Source: Takifugu bimaculatus
Taxonomy: Eukaryota > Chordata > Actinopteri > Tetraodontiformes > Tetraodontidae
Length of the DNA: 64,000 nt
Direction: 5' to 3'
NCBI GenBank assembly: GCA_004026145.2
Contig: CP034990.1
Span: 13,079,947 to 13,143,946 of the forward strand
The position numbers and the translations under genes are program-made. Shown piece after piece: positions 15,230 to 27,800 of this stretch. The notes beneath the pieces are model-generated. The model was not told the origin of the DNA. It ran no database searches and was given only the letters and a program-made list of their open reading frames with translations. How positions within the stretch are numbered: position 1 is the stretch's first letter; each line of letters begins with the position of its first letter.

Positions 15230-15860
15230 TCAGGCCTGCCAGATAGAATCATGTCCGTAAGGCGTGTCAGTTCTGAAATCACGCCCTCCATCATGTGGGT
15301 TTCCACAAGGATCAATTTTAGGGCCCCTGCTTTTCTCCCTCTATCTGCTTCCTCTGCACTCCATTCTAAGAACGCATGGTATAGCCTTCCACTGCTATGC
15401 TGGTGACAGCCACATATATCTGCTGCCAGTGAAAAAGGATTCCTTTTCTTTCATGTTTGGCCCCAGTTGCTCCTGTGAGTCCTTCTCCGATCCACTTGGC
15501 CCCTTTTACCACTTTTTCCACCTATGACAATAAGGTGAAGGCCATTCTCTCACAGTTGGTGATGCAGTAATCCATAATTTTATTACATCTTTGCAACATC
15601 TTTACAACTTCCTGTGCATTATTCAAGATTCAAGATTTTGTTTTTAAATGGCTAAAAGGTTTGGCTCTGCACAACCTTTCTGAGCTGCTTCCTCCACGCC
15701 GATCCTGGAGGTGCCAAAATCTAAGCAGAAGCTCAGAGGGGATGGAGCCTTCTCAATTTCTGCTCCTAAATCTCAAATTTCCATCACATGTTAGACAGGC
15801 ACCTTCCCATTTTTAAAATTCATCTTAAAACTCAGCTTTACACCCTTTTTAATATTCTTT
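15230..15860 (+). mobile_element. L2/CR1-type LINE reverse-transcriptase relic
   Basis: The translated plus strand at 15,264-15,527 contains [20 protein letters not shown] followed by [16 protein letters not shown]. This is the reverse-transcriptase core (GxPQGS block and the YADD catalytic block) of fish L2/CR1-type non-LTR retrotransposons. The second motif reads YAGD rather than YADD, so one catalytic Asp is gone. Further along, 15,655-15,850 reads in a broken frame like the C-terminal part of the same ORF2 (GLAPPYLSELL-like and a final FKIHLKTQLY-like block). The element is 5'-truncated and frameshifted, typical of a dead copy. Confidence 0.8.
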
Positions 15861-18750
15861 ATTAAAAAGGGTATTATTGATATTATTATTAACATTATTG
15901 TTTACTGTTAGATTTAAAAGGGGGAAAATCCAGTTCATTAGAAATGGCTTAAATAGATCTAATTTCACAAAAACTTCATTATGTCCAAAATGTTTATAAA
16001 ACCTTATATTAAATAATTGGAAGCAAATGAAAAATGTACAGACTGGAAGTGGATTTTACATCCCAAAGTCTGTCCCTCTCCATGTTTCTGGGCACTTCAT
16101 AAAACATAATGCAGTATTTATATCATAGTTGGCCTCAAACAGCAGCCAGCCACTGTTGTAAAGGTCTCCCAAAAACCACTGGCAGGCATCCTGTGACCCA
16201 GCATATCCAGTCAATTTACAACAGTGGCAGTGACATCTCACACTTGGAAAGGGTTTTGTGTGCAGTGAGCTCAAGCATAGAGTAATTCACTGTCATTCAT
16301 CATGGGTAATTCATTCACTGTGGAATTTCTTCTCCTTTTTTAAGACAAGGCCAAAAACATGGGAACAAATATTATAAATGCACAATACTTTTATGAAAGA
16401 CTTGAAATAAATTCCATCCCTTTAAAAGAAGAGTGCAAGTGTTATCTGGTTACAGGCTAACGCTAACGCTAATCCTTTGCCTCCGACAGGAGAAACCACA
16501 ACATCTGGGGAAATCCTGTGATAGTAAAGGAAATCAAACATTTCAGAGGTATGAACTTTATAGTCCACATAACTTGGTTTTAGAAGTTTACAGTCAGGAG
16601 TTATGGATCCTTTTTTCAAGATTCTTATAAAACTGATTAAGAGAGTCACTTTTCTCATTTTCTGTTAATTTTATGCCAATCATGTATACTGTATAAATAT
16701 GTGGATTGATATCACAGTAACCTGGCTACACATTTCTATTTTTTATCATTTTCCAAACTGTCCCAACATTCCAGAATCAAGGTCATGAGCCACGCGTGTA
16801 TTAAGGGTCCGCTTTGATGTTTCTCTTTGATGTGTATGAGTAATTTCTGCTCCAGGATGTTTGTTGCAGGATTAACTGCTAACCCCTTTTTGGGATAAAG
16901 ACTTAATTGTCCCAACTTAAGATGTAATATGATGCCAGGAAAGCCTTGAAATATTTATTTTAATGATTAGGGAGGAAAAACCTGAGGGGTAAATATTTAA
17001 TCCAAATCTGTCCAGTTGTCACAGAATAATACCAATGAATCACCAGATCAAAGGTTATATAGGTAAGGAAATTCTGATCACATTTTTATTTGACATCTTT
17101 GAAAGAACGCCAGGCTTTTGATGGCTTCTGCCGTACATTCTTCCACCTTCTTGTCTGCTTCCAATCACGGTCGTCTTGCTCATGGCCACTGCAGCCTCCA
17201 GCTGCTGCTCTCCAGAGTTGCTCACATCCTTTGACTCACTGTGTAAAACAGAGTCCGCCTTGTACAGTCTGCCCCCAAGTCCAGGCATACATGTGTGTGA
17301 TTGGCCAATTGGAAATAAGGAACGGTTTACCACGGAAACCGACTTGTGAACTTGTCATCATGCCAAAAAAAAAGGATTTAGGTCAGCATTTGTTTCATCA
17401 TGTTTGTGGAGGCAAAATCAAATTCAGTCCAGTTTAATCTTTTTTCAGGGAAAACGAACAGTTTTGTTTGCTACGCCCTCATTTCAATTGGCAGAAATAA
17501 GACACCCCCAGATTATATGCTATGGAGCAAAGCCATTTCACATCATTTAGATTCCCTTTGGGAGCTTTCTACCCCTCCTTCGCCTTGAACAAACAATTAC
17601 ATATTGCTTTCTTGGACAGTTATAAACAACACACACCGTACACAGGTTTTAATAATTAAAGGGTCTTAATTCTGAATTCCACTCAATGGAAGCAGGATCA
17701 CTGGACTTCCTAGAGGTAGATGATGGTAGAACACTGGAGTTTCTACAGTTTCTATTCACAAAAACCTCCAAACGTACCAGAAAAGTAGTTTAAGTAAGTG
17801 ATTTGAGCTATAAAGTCACACTGGGGTATAAAGACAATAGCAGCTTAGGCTTCCTGCTTTGGGCCTGTAAGAGTCCACAAAAGGAACGTAGGAATGGAAA
17901 ACGCTATTTAGATGTGATGCAGTGGTCTGCAGAGAAAGACACAATGATGGTGATAGAAGCAATTTGAGGAGGAATTCTGATGAGTTATTCCCTGACGCTT
18001 CAAGCATCAGTCTTCAAAAAAATCATCAGCCAACAGCCGAGCAACATCTGTAGCATTAGCTTATTTGCAAAATAAGAACTGGACTGGTTGACACTAATGT
18101 TTGCAAGCGCCATCAACCACTCACCAAACAAAGTCTGAGGTAGTCGCATTGTGACGACAAACAAAAAATAAAAGATAAAATGATTGAGCATCCAAATGCA
18201 CTTAAATCAATGGATCATGCAATGTTTCCCATTTAAGAACAATCAGCTCATTTCAGGCAAAACTGGATAAGCACGTTTATTCTATATAGGTCTGCAGCTG
18301 ACCCCCACCATGTTGAGTTGAAGCAGACGCCTGTAAGCTCCAAACTCAAAAAGATGCTTAAACAGAAGTGTTATTCTGCAGGTCATGCCTGTGTGGCCAC
18401 TGTTTCTCACTTTTTAAACCGTCTATGCCAGCTTGCCACGGTTACGTGACTTCGCACAAACTTGAGCCTTCTTGGTGAGGGCGAGGTTGGGGAGCTTGGC
18501 CCCGCTGGCAGTTTCCTCAGGACTGAATGCAGCCTTTTAAGTGACGGAGGGGCTGTAATTTGAGAGTAGCAGAGGTAGACTATTATTAGGCAAAAAGCCG
18601 GAGCGGCACTTCAGACATCCAGATGTTGCGTTTGAGGCACCAAGTAAAGTCGGGAGTGGACGCGTCTCCGCGCTAGAACAGACGTGTTTTTTTTAACGCT
18701 TTGCCACATTTAACAGCAGTAATGGAGGTGGTCCAACTCGATTAAAGGAA
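15861..18750. other. Intergenic DNA, no gene seen
   Basis: The sequence is AT-rich with no coding exon that I can support. Short open frames near 17,055-17,437 and 18,000-18,191 have no recognisable domains. The last few hundred bases become richer in G+C towards the FIBIN promoter. Confidence 0.5.
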
Positions 18751-18757
18751 GCCCGGT

Positions 18758-18766
18758 GGTCTTTAT
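18758..18766 (+). promoter_or_regulatory. Candidate TATA-like element of FIBIN
   Basis: A CTTTATAAA-like string about 195 bases before the FIBIN start codon would place transcription start near 18,790 and give a 5' leader of roughly 165 nt. The call rests on motif and position only. Confidence 0.3.
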
Positions 18767-18888
18767 AAACATTTTATGCCACTTGAATCTGAACAAAGAG
18801 GATACTGCGGAGGACGCGAACTTTTCAAAACAACGTGAACTGAACTGCGCAGTTTGGAGGTTTAAACATGACTGAAATGTGGAATTAA

Positions 18889-19575
<687 letters not shown>

Positions 19576-20100
19576 AAACAAATCTTGTCCCTGAACGTTT
19601 CACCTTGACATGTTTCGTTTAATTTTCTCGCCTAGTGATGGGCAGCAGTTCGAGGCAATTATATCAGGGAACATACACACACATACACGCACGCGCGCAC
19701 AAACACACACACACACGCATCTTAAAATAGGCAATGCTTTAGAGCAGCAGGGGTCAGGGGGTCCCCAGTAGTAGCGGGTCAAAGGTGTATGGAGCCACAG
19801 GACAGTTAGACAAAAGTTTAATATCATTATCATTATAACTGCTCTACAACTAAGGCTGTACACCAGTAAAATGGATTGAAAATGTGTGTCTCCACTCCCA
19901 TGCACGCATCTCACTTCTTCACACCGATGATGTAATTCCTTTTAGATCTCCCAGTAATCCAACATCAATAGATCACTTTGTCAGGGTTATTTGGTTTGAT
20001 TTATTAGACTTTATCTATTATATACAATAAATACCAAATAGTTTTTCTCTCTTTAGAGGGTAGTGAATCTTAGGATCTCTTGATCTTACAATCGAATAAA
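19576..20100 (+). other. FIBIN 3' UTR with candidate poly(A) signals
   Basis: AATAAA hexamers at 20,026-20,031 and 20,095-20,100 are the nearest candidates after the stop; another lies at 20,842-20,847. The UTR contains an AC-rich microsatellite at 19,673-19,718. The real end cannot be chosen from sequence alone. Confidence 0.4.
19673..19718. repeat. (AC)n-type microsatellite
   Basis: Imperfect CA/CG dinucleotide run just downstream of FIBIN. Confidence 0.9.
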
Positions 20101-20187
20101 TGCCAGATTTATATCGCCTCCTAGAATCTAAATGAACCTGATTCGAGCATTTACTCTTAATTAATCAGTCATTTACCGTCCCTATCA

Positions 20188-20213
20188 GTGTGTGTGTGTG
20201 TGTGTGTGTGTGT
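20188..20213. repeat. (TG)n microsatellite
   Basis: Perfect TG dinucleotide run of about 13 units. Confidence 0.95.
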
Positions 20214-22229
20214 ATCATCTTTCCCGACAGCTGTTTGTAAAGGAGTTTGGCATATCCGACTGCTTATGTGTGTAATTCAGTTCTGGGGTGAGTTACTGGA
20301 AAATTCTGGAGAAGCATTCATTAAACGATGATGACGCTGACAGGATGGACCTCATGCGACGTCTGGTTGAACACTGAAGTTGAACAGCGGTTTCACTTTC
20401 CCAGACAGTCCAGATGAATGTTCCAGATGATGGTGAGAATATCAAGTGATGTTTACATCTCGACACATATCTTGAGCTCTTTTTTTTTTGTGCAGGCCAT
20501 CACACTTTGCACAATTCTTTGCTGTTGTGGCACTGAAGATTGTGGCATTGTTCAGGCCTTAGCTGTGCTCACTTGCACAGCAAATATAATCTTGGAAAAT
20601 GTAAAGTATGTTATATGGGTTCAGTCAATACTGTGAGCACTATTATCTTTAATACACACCAATCTGTAATGTGTATTCAATGTTTATAAAAATGATGTAA
20701 CAGGGCAGCATATATCCACCACTCCCTTTAAGATATCAAGTGAGATTTAACCACCTTTGACTCAAGACTGCTGGCAGCAAGTGAGACCGTCAAACTTTAA
20801 TAGATGGGACAACGTTCATAATGGATCCCGTTGTCTTCTCAAATAAAGACATTGTCTTTGTAAATATACGAACGTTGTTGTAAGATCGGGTTTTTGTCAA
20901 ATTTACAAGGCATTCCTCTGAGAGGGTCTGGTTTTAAGAGACACATTTTGGGTTACAGGTCTTTCATCAAGTAGCTACAGATATGATGAAAATGTTCCAG
21001 ATGTTGCTACAGTGAGAAAAATGCTGGAGGTCCCTAAATTTCAGCAGACCTTGACACTCATCAGGCCTGTGCACTGCCACGTGCTTTAAGATTACAGACT
21101 TCCTCTCCATGTTTGCTTTACAAGCTTGTGGGCTCTTCTGTTAATTACACACAGCCTGTGCCCCCCCCCCCCCCCAGCAGTTAAAGGGACAAAGATGGCT
21201 GTTGGTATTTATTAGCAGTACACATGTAAGGATGTCGACTTGCGTCTTGCACTTGGCAGTACAAACCATGTTCATGACGATGGGATATTCTGGTAATCTT
21301 TGGCATTTGTAAACTGTGAACAAATTTAATGTGATCAAAACATCATAACTTTGTCTCGAAAGTTTCCAGAGGCTGTAAAACTGCAAGGCACACTCAGCTG
21401 TGGTGTTTTATGGCCAAGCACAGTCAGTAAATAGTTCCCTTGTTTTAAATCCTGCTGATATATTGACAAGGAGGCATCGGGAGACCAGTCAACCTTTAAC
21501 CTACTTACAATATAGATTAACTCAGTTAACTACAGTTATTCATTAATCTTGTAACAGGATGTTTTAAATACAAAAATATTCTTAATGCAAGTGAGATATG
21601 TAGTAATATTGTACTTGTATGAGTGACGGGATGTGATCCTCCATCAACACTTGCAAGAGCAACTCCTGGTCAGCATGACGATCATGGACTGTGCTGCAAA
21701 GGTCATTTCACACAATTCATCAATCCCGAGCCTGCAAATAGGTGTAAATGCAGAGGGGAATCTTTGTTGTGAGACATTGAAAGCTTTTTGTATCGTGAAA
21801 TAAAGACAAGAAAAAACAAGTGTTCCGAAATTTAGTCTCAAGCTGATGTTTTTATTACATTTTTTAAAGAATTACGAGTGTCGCAGATGCGGAATCTCTC
21901 TGACCAAACAGATCACCAACTAGTCATTAAAAGTCTCTTTAAAAAGTACATTCATTTAAAACAGCCCCCACTTTATCTGATGAAACATCACACTAAACAC
22001 TAAAATTATGAATATATTTGGAATAAGCTTCCCCTCTGCATAGTTTAGTATTCTATGTACTGGCAATCCATTATTCCACCTTGTGGTATCGTTTAGCTTC
22101 AACATTTGTATTTTTATACACAGAACAAATCCTAATCATTGACATTTAGCTGTGAACTATAGTCTCCATATGTTTAGATAGTTCTGTATGGTTTAGAACG
22201 AATAAATATACCATAAACGCAACCATTTG
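20214..22229. other. Intergenic DNA between FIBIN and BBOX1
   Basis: No exon can be supported. A 14-base C tract lies at 21,162-21,175. Scattered AATAAA motifs near 20,842 and 21,800 could end longer FIBIN transcripts. Confidence 0.45.
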
Positions 22230-22331
22230 TTGTTGCTGCGGTGGCGTCCAGCTGGCCACTCCCCTTTGACCCGCTGGAGTTGTCGGCTTGTTTTGTAGTC
22301 ATGTCAGCTCGAAGCTTCCGTTAAATAAACT
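22230..22331 (+). promoter_or_regulatory. Candidate BBOX1 untranslated first exon and promoter
   Basis: A short G+C-richer block (GGCCACTCCCCTTTGACCC-like) ends at a good splice donor, GTAAGTATTT, directly after position 22,331. The first BBOX1 coding exon begins with a splice acceptor at 24,446/24,447, so an upstream untranslated exon must exist. This is the best-looking candidate in the 2 kb before it. The exact start is unknown and the base before the donor is T, not the preferred G. Confidence 0.35.
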
Positions 22332-24446
22332 GTAAGTATTTGCCACCCGTCCTGCTTTAACACACTTTAATTCCGTTGTTTGCACTGCTTGTGTTTGTGG
22401 GTATTTCGTGCAATACTAGTGCGCAGCTAACGACGTGTGCGTGATTAATGAAGTGGCGCTAGCTAACAGCAGCGCGAGCTAAGCTGCTTTGCTAAAGCTT
22501 AATGCTAAAACCACTACGTGTTTTGATTTTGGATTAATTGAAAAACTACCATTTAGAACCGAATCATTGAGGTCTGATGTTGGCATACAACCAGGAGTTA
22601 AAATTCTTTGGGATTTCCAGACTCTAAAAAGAAAAAGTTTTGTTCATCTTATTTTTTCAGCTTGTTTTTTTTTCTTCCCCAGTTTCAACCTATTTTTTCT
22701 CATTCAAAACTTTTCTTCAGTTGTAACAAATGACAGACGTGGACTGATTAGTGAGCGCGTGGCAATGGAGCCCGATCCTTAATCATGCAACCTTCACGGA
22801 GCGTGGGTCTTATGGACATATTCATGGCCTCACTGTCAGGATGACAGCAAAACAAACAAAAAAACCGACTTTAGTGGCAAAGTTTGCAGTTGTTTCTAAA
22901 CTGTCGTGGCGCCAATCGCAATATTTGTTCAACGCACTATGGCAGAATGTAAGTTTGACACCCAAATTGTCGGTTTTGGCGTTGCTTTGTCAACACCGTC
23001 AGTCTATTAATCTAAAATGCCATTTGGCCGACGTTCCCTGAAGGCTACATGATTAAGGGACCGTCTGAGACTTCACTGACATGAACCTGAAAAAAATATA
23101 TGTATTTAAAAAATAAATCTGCAAATGAAACTACGAGATGGTAAACTGTAAAAACAAAATTTTCAATTTTGAATCTGCAAATCCCGATCTTGATTGGGCT
23201 CCTTACAAAGAATAGGCTAAAGCTGACAGGTGCCCTCTCCATGGCGGCCTCCTGTGCTTCCTCGTGGGGTTAAGAGTCAGGGTTTCATGCTTAACAGTGC
23301 ACTAACACAGTAACATCACTCGATCCACATGCTTGCGTCCATGCAGCCTCCTCCCCCACACTGTCGCCATCCTTGTCATATCCTCCTCTCCTTCCTATGT
23401 GATGATTCTTTTAGCTTCAACTGGTTCAAAACTCTGCTGCATTTTTAATATTAGAACCTCCACAAAGCCTCCCCAGCATGCTGAGCATAGACTCATCCTT
23501 GACCTCTCCTCTTCATACCTGTCTGACCTGCTTTACTGCCATCTGCCGAAAGATGAACTTTATCTCTATTACTGAATTACTGGCAGGTCTGTAAACAACA
23601 TCAGTGCGACTCATTCATCTACTAACAAAGAAAATTGGTTGGTGTTTCTTCATAAAGGAAAAGCTTCTACTGCAACATCTCTATGAGCTCTGGCACTTAT
23701 TTGCCTGCCTTCTGGCTTATATTCTTAGACACTAAATGTTCATTAATGTTATTTTTATGCTTGGCACCAGTGTCTTATTGATCATTTCGTGCTGCATATT
23801 TATTGATTAGTTAGTGAATGTGGGTTGTAGCAGCAGACACATCAGACAAGCTTCCTGATTTACCGACTGTCAGACTTTCTCCGGGCTATCTTTGTTTGGA
23901 AGACCGTGGCACCACATGTCTGCTCACGTGGTACGCCCTGTGACGTGGAGCCAGGACCAAAGGGATCATCGTGTGTCACCACGATGGTTATCTTTCATGG
24001 GGCGGTCCAAAAATTGCAGAGGAGCAGCTAGAATCAACACTTTTTGTCAGTACAATTGTACCATTACATCGAGTTAGTAAACTCATCCCCCCACATGTTT
24101 GTCACTTCCAGGTTTTTAAACGTGACACGTTGAATATCTCATTATATTTGGACTCAACTCTTAGTACTATTTTGCTTTGGAAATTACAGTGAGAATCTGG
24201 AGCAGCTTGTTCGTCAGTTGTGAGAGTTATTTGTTGCAGAGAGCTAACTCAGCAGGTGTCCAGTTTGGTCCCAGCACAGTATCGTCCATCTGGGTGAAGC
24301 CTTGTGGCTGTTTTGGGTGGCGGCTATGCCAACACAATGTCTCTCTGCAGGCCAGGTTCAGGTTATACTTGAAACTGGGCTGCAGTAAGACTTTGATTAG
24401 TAGACATAAATGCTAAAAACGTGCTTTACTCTTTCTTTTTTCTCAG
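22332..24446. other. Probable BBOX1 first intron
   Basis: No coding sequence is supported. The stretch 23,395-23,560 reads in part like the C-terminal end of an L2-type LINE ORF2 (a LQLVQNSAA-like block). The end (24,430-24,446) is a pyrimidine tract with TCTCAG acceptor. Confidence 0.4.
23330..23570 (+). mobile_element. Possible second L2-type LINE 3' relic
   Basis: The strings around 23,412-23,450 and 23,480-23,530 resemble the LQLVQNSAA block and the following part of fish L2-type ORF2 proteins, in broken frames. The resemblance is weak and short. Confidence 0.35.
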
Positions 24447-24485
24447 GTGCAAAGCACCAACTCATCCTCATCGAGTGAACCAAAA

Positions 24486-24890
24486 ATGTGGACACGTGTT
24501 TTTTCACGTCTCGCCTCTCCGGCCGTGCAGAGGAGTGCGTGTGGAGTGGCCTCCCGGCCTCGAAGGACACCCCGTGGGCCAGAATGGACCCAGGCTCCGC
24601 TGCCTTCCCCTCTGCCATCGCTGCATCTCCGTGAACAGCAGAGCCTGAGCTCAGTCTCCCACCCTCAGGTTCAGCACCTAGTGAGATCTGTCCAGGCTCT
24701 GAATGAGGAGAGGATGGTGGAGGTGGAGTGGGAGGATGGAGGCTGCAGTTTGTACCCCTTCACCTGGCTCAGAGACAACTGTCAGTGTCCACTGTGTACC
24801 CTGGACTCGGCTCAGGCGCGGAAGCTGTTGTTGTCCAACGTTGATATCAACACCGGGGTTGATGCCGTCGAGCTCACCAGCGATGGCCAC
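24486..24890 (+). CDS. bbox1: BBOX1 coding exon 1
   Basis: The exon starts at the acceptor before 24,447, with the ATG at 24,486. It encodes the Arg-rich leader (residues 1-60) and the zinc-binding N-domain, including RDNCQCPLCTLDSAQARKLL. The frame ends phase 0 at GGCCAC before GTAAGC. Upstream of the ATG the exon stays open in frame, so a start in an earlier exon cannot be excluded. Confidence 0.93.
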
Positions 24891-27800
24891 GTAAGCTGAA
24901 GATGATTTAGTGGTTTATGTCAACTGGGAGTAGATGGTGAAGGTAACAATACCTGTTAAATTACAAGTTAATGACGGCGTTCCTCAGCTTAACACGTTCC
25001 ATTCAGTTCATCATCTCTTGAATGACAGTCCATTGTCTAACCTTTTAAATTCCCTTTTGTGTGATTGATTTGACAAGTAAAAGAAGTAAATTTTCCAGTG
25101 TTTGGTGAATATCCCGTGAAGGTAAACCTGTTTTGTAAGGATCAGTATTTTACAACCACAGACTGCAAAATCAATTAGATGCTGCATTGGCCTGATTCCT
25201 GCACAAATATGAACATGCAGATGGTAGCGAAATCACATCTGAGAAGGAGAAAATAGCTCGTGCTTTACCCAGCAAAGAGCATTTGGAAGCCTTAACTTTG
25301 AGTGAAATATTATTCTTTTTAAAATAACCTGTATTAAACACATTATTGCCAGTATATAGACATGCTTGGCACTTTAAGCAAGGATCTTTAAGGATTGTAT
25401 TTAAGGATTTTTCCTCTCCACAGGTGTCCGTTGTGTGGCCGGAGAAGCACACCAGCGTCTTTCAGGCAGACTGGCTGCAGAGACGCTGTTTCTCTGCAGC
25501 TGCCAGACGGGCCCTACAGGAAGAGTTTTTCCTCAATGGTACGTCTCACTCTCGCAGTTTCTGTTATCATGAATGGATACGCATATGCAAAAACACAGCC
25601 TGGAAATCTTTATCTGGATGTTTTGTGACTCGGTATCGCTTGTTTTTGTTATATTATCGACACATGCGGTGAAATGCAGCAGACCCCTCTTCTGATATGG
25701 CTGCACAAATAAGTTCTTGTGCCAGAGCGGATGAGATTTTAAAAACGTCTTGAGACGGAAGACTACTACTGATTGGACTGCGGGCGTCTGAAGCGATTCA
25801 TTAATTTCTCATTGATTACCCCGAGGATGATGTAACCATCAAAGTGATTTATGGGGGACCATTAATCTCCACGCAGATGTCAATGAATGACCGAAATGGA
25901 TGAAATGGCTTCATGAATTGCAGCAAAGCTGTTTGTTGTTTAAAACCCACTGCAATAAATGGACAATAAAGGACCAGCAGAGCAACTCTGATGGGAAGAT
26001 GACACCGTTTATGAGTTGTTGCTGCAATGAAAACAATTCAAAAACTGATGGGAAGAGAAATAAGAACTGAAAAGTCACCTTCGACATAGACTATAGCCTC
26101 AGATGCCATCACCAGTTCAAGATGGGGGTGCCCAGCATCCCAGAACATTCATTTTAGTACATTAGCTTTCATTGGAGGTGCCTTGAATGTTTTAATTGGC
26201 TCTCTTGAGTGTGTTTTTGATTGATATTTAATCATTTTCAGTTTGTGGAGGCAAAAAAGTACTTTAAAAATGAGCTTTATAGGCAGATTTCTGTCAATTT
26301 CTGTTGTTGTTTTTCTAAACAATAGAAGGTGAAGGAACTCTCCACATTGTTGTTATGGTTTACAGTTTATTGTAGAGCCAGGAACAAGCAGAAGAAGGTA
26401 GCTGTCTGTCTCAGAGTGGGGGGTGGCCTACCCTGCCCTTGGCTTGTGTACACATTCGTGGTCCTGTTGGACCCACCGGTCTGTGCGGCTCCTGTTCTGC
26501 TCCAGACTCATTAAGGTTATGTGTCTGTGTGCTGAAGAACCCCTCCATTCATGTTGAAGGGTAAACAGATCCTCCTCAGAAGAGTTTACAGGCATGCAGT
26601 CATTTCTTTCCAGGACTAACACTCACACACATGCTTGATTGTTTCCTAGTGGGTGCCAGTCTGTAAATCTTTGCATCATGACTACTGGAACGGGCCACGA
26701 TGATGCCGTAACACTGTAACCCTCTCTGAGGGTTGTATTTTGTTCATATCCTCCCTCTTTCCTTCAGTATGACATTAAATCACTCAAGCACAGTCCACAG
26801 TTTAAATTTCTGTTTCCTTTCTGCTGCTGCAAAACCAGATTTACAGGTCCGAGTCCGCCTGTTAAAGTGTTCCCAGCAGTGAAAGTCAGAGCAGACGGGA
26901 CACCGTGAGGTCAATATGAAAATGTGAGCTCTGGGGATATTATTTACCCTGTAACATACCTTCAGCTTTAATGTCCCTGCTAATGTTTTTTTCTTCTGTT
27001 TGCCGTTTCCATGGAGTTGAACAACCGCAGTATGCAAGTCTGCAGGAGCTATTACTGGATGAGGCATGGAGCTCAAACACGTATTCACAATGATCGTAGC
27101 TTAGACATGTTGGTAATAACACTTCAGAAAATGGCAGTAAAAGGAGGACAAATTCATTTATAGAGAAAGGAAAAAGTAAAATGTTGGTTCTATGGTTCTT
27201 TCACCATTAGATATGGAAGATTTTCTACTGGTCACGACAAACACCAGATGGTACACAGAATCAGGAAATGGACCCCCTCCTGTCAATCAGCTGAATAAGC
27301 CTGCAGACCCCCCCCCCCAGAATCCACCACATGGAAAACCTGCTTGTTGTGAAAGTGCAGCCCCCCCCCATTTTATACCTATTTGTAACAAGGAATTCAA
27401 ATTTCACCACAGCTATTCCATTAGTTTGTTGGTTTTCCTCATGTGTAATCAACGCAAATGTTGTGCAGCAGTGCGGACAGCGAGGAAGCCAGTTCATGAA
27501 CTGGAGACACGTAATTACTCAGCAAGCGTTGGAACTCAGATGAGCAGATTAATTTAAGAGGTGCAGCAGGTAGAGCTTGACCAGGTCAGTTCTGGGTCAA
27601 ACTCTGACTCAGGATTTCTTTATTCTTATTGATCTCTCAGGCACTTGACCACCTGATGGTCAAGCCATGTCCGACGGTCTCCCTAACATTCAGAATGGCC
27701 GTGAGGGATTTAAAGGTGGAGCTGGGTTCAGGTTTTAGATGTGTCTTTAGGTGGTTTTTGCACACAGCAGCTAGAGGCCAGCTGAAGTAGTTCCCCACAT

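Noticed and set aside
18120..18150. let-7-like string TGAGGTAGT
   Set aside because: Diverges after the seed (CGCATTG) and no hairpin partner was seen.
27560..27610. tRNA-like A and B box strings, possible SINE head
   Set aside because: The match to box consensus is loose and no cloverleaf or SINE tail can be traced.
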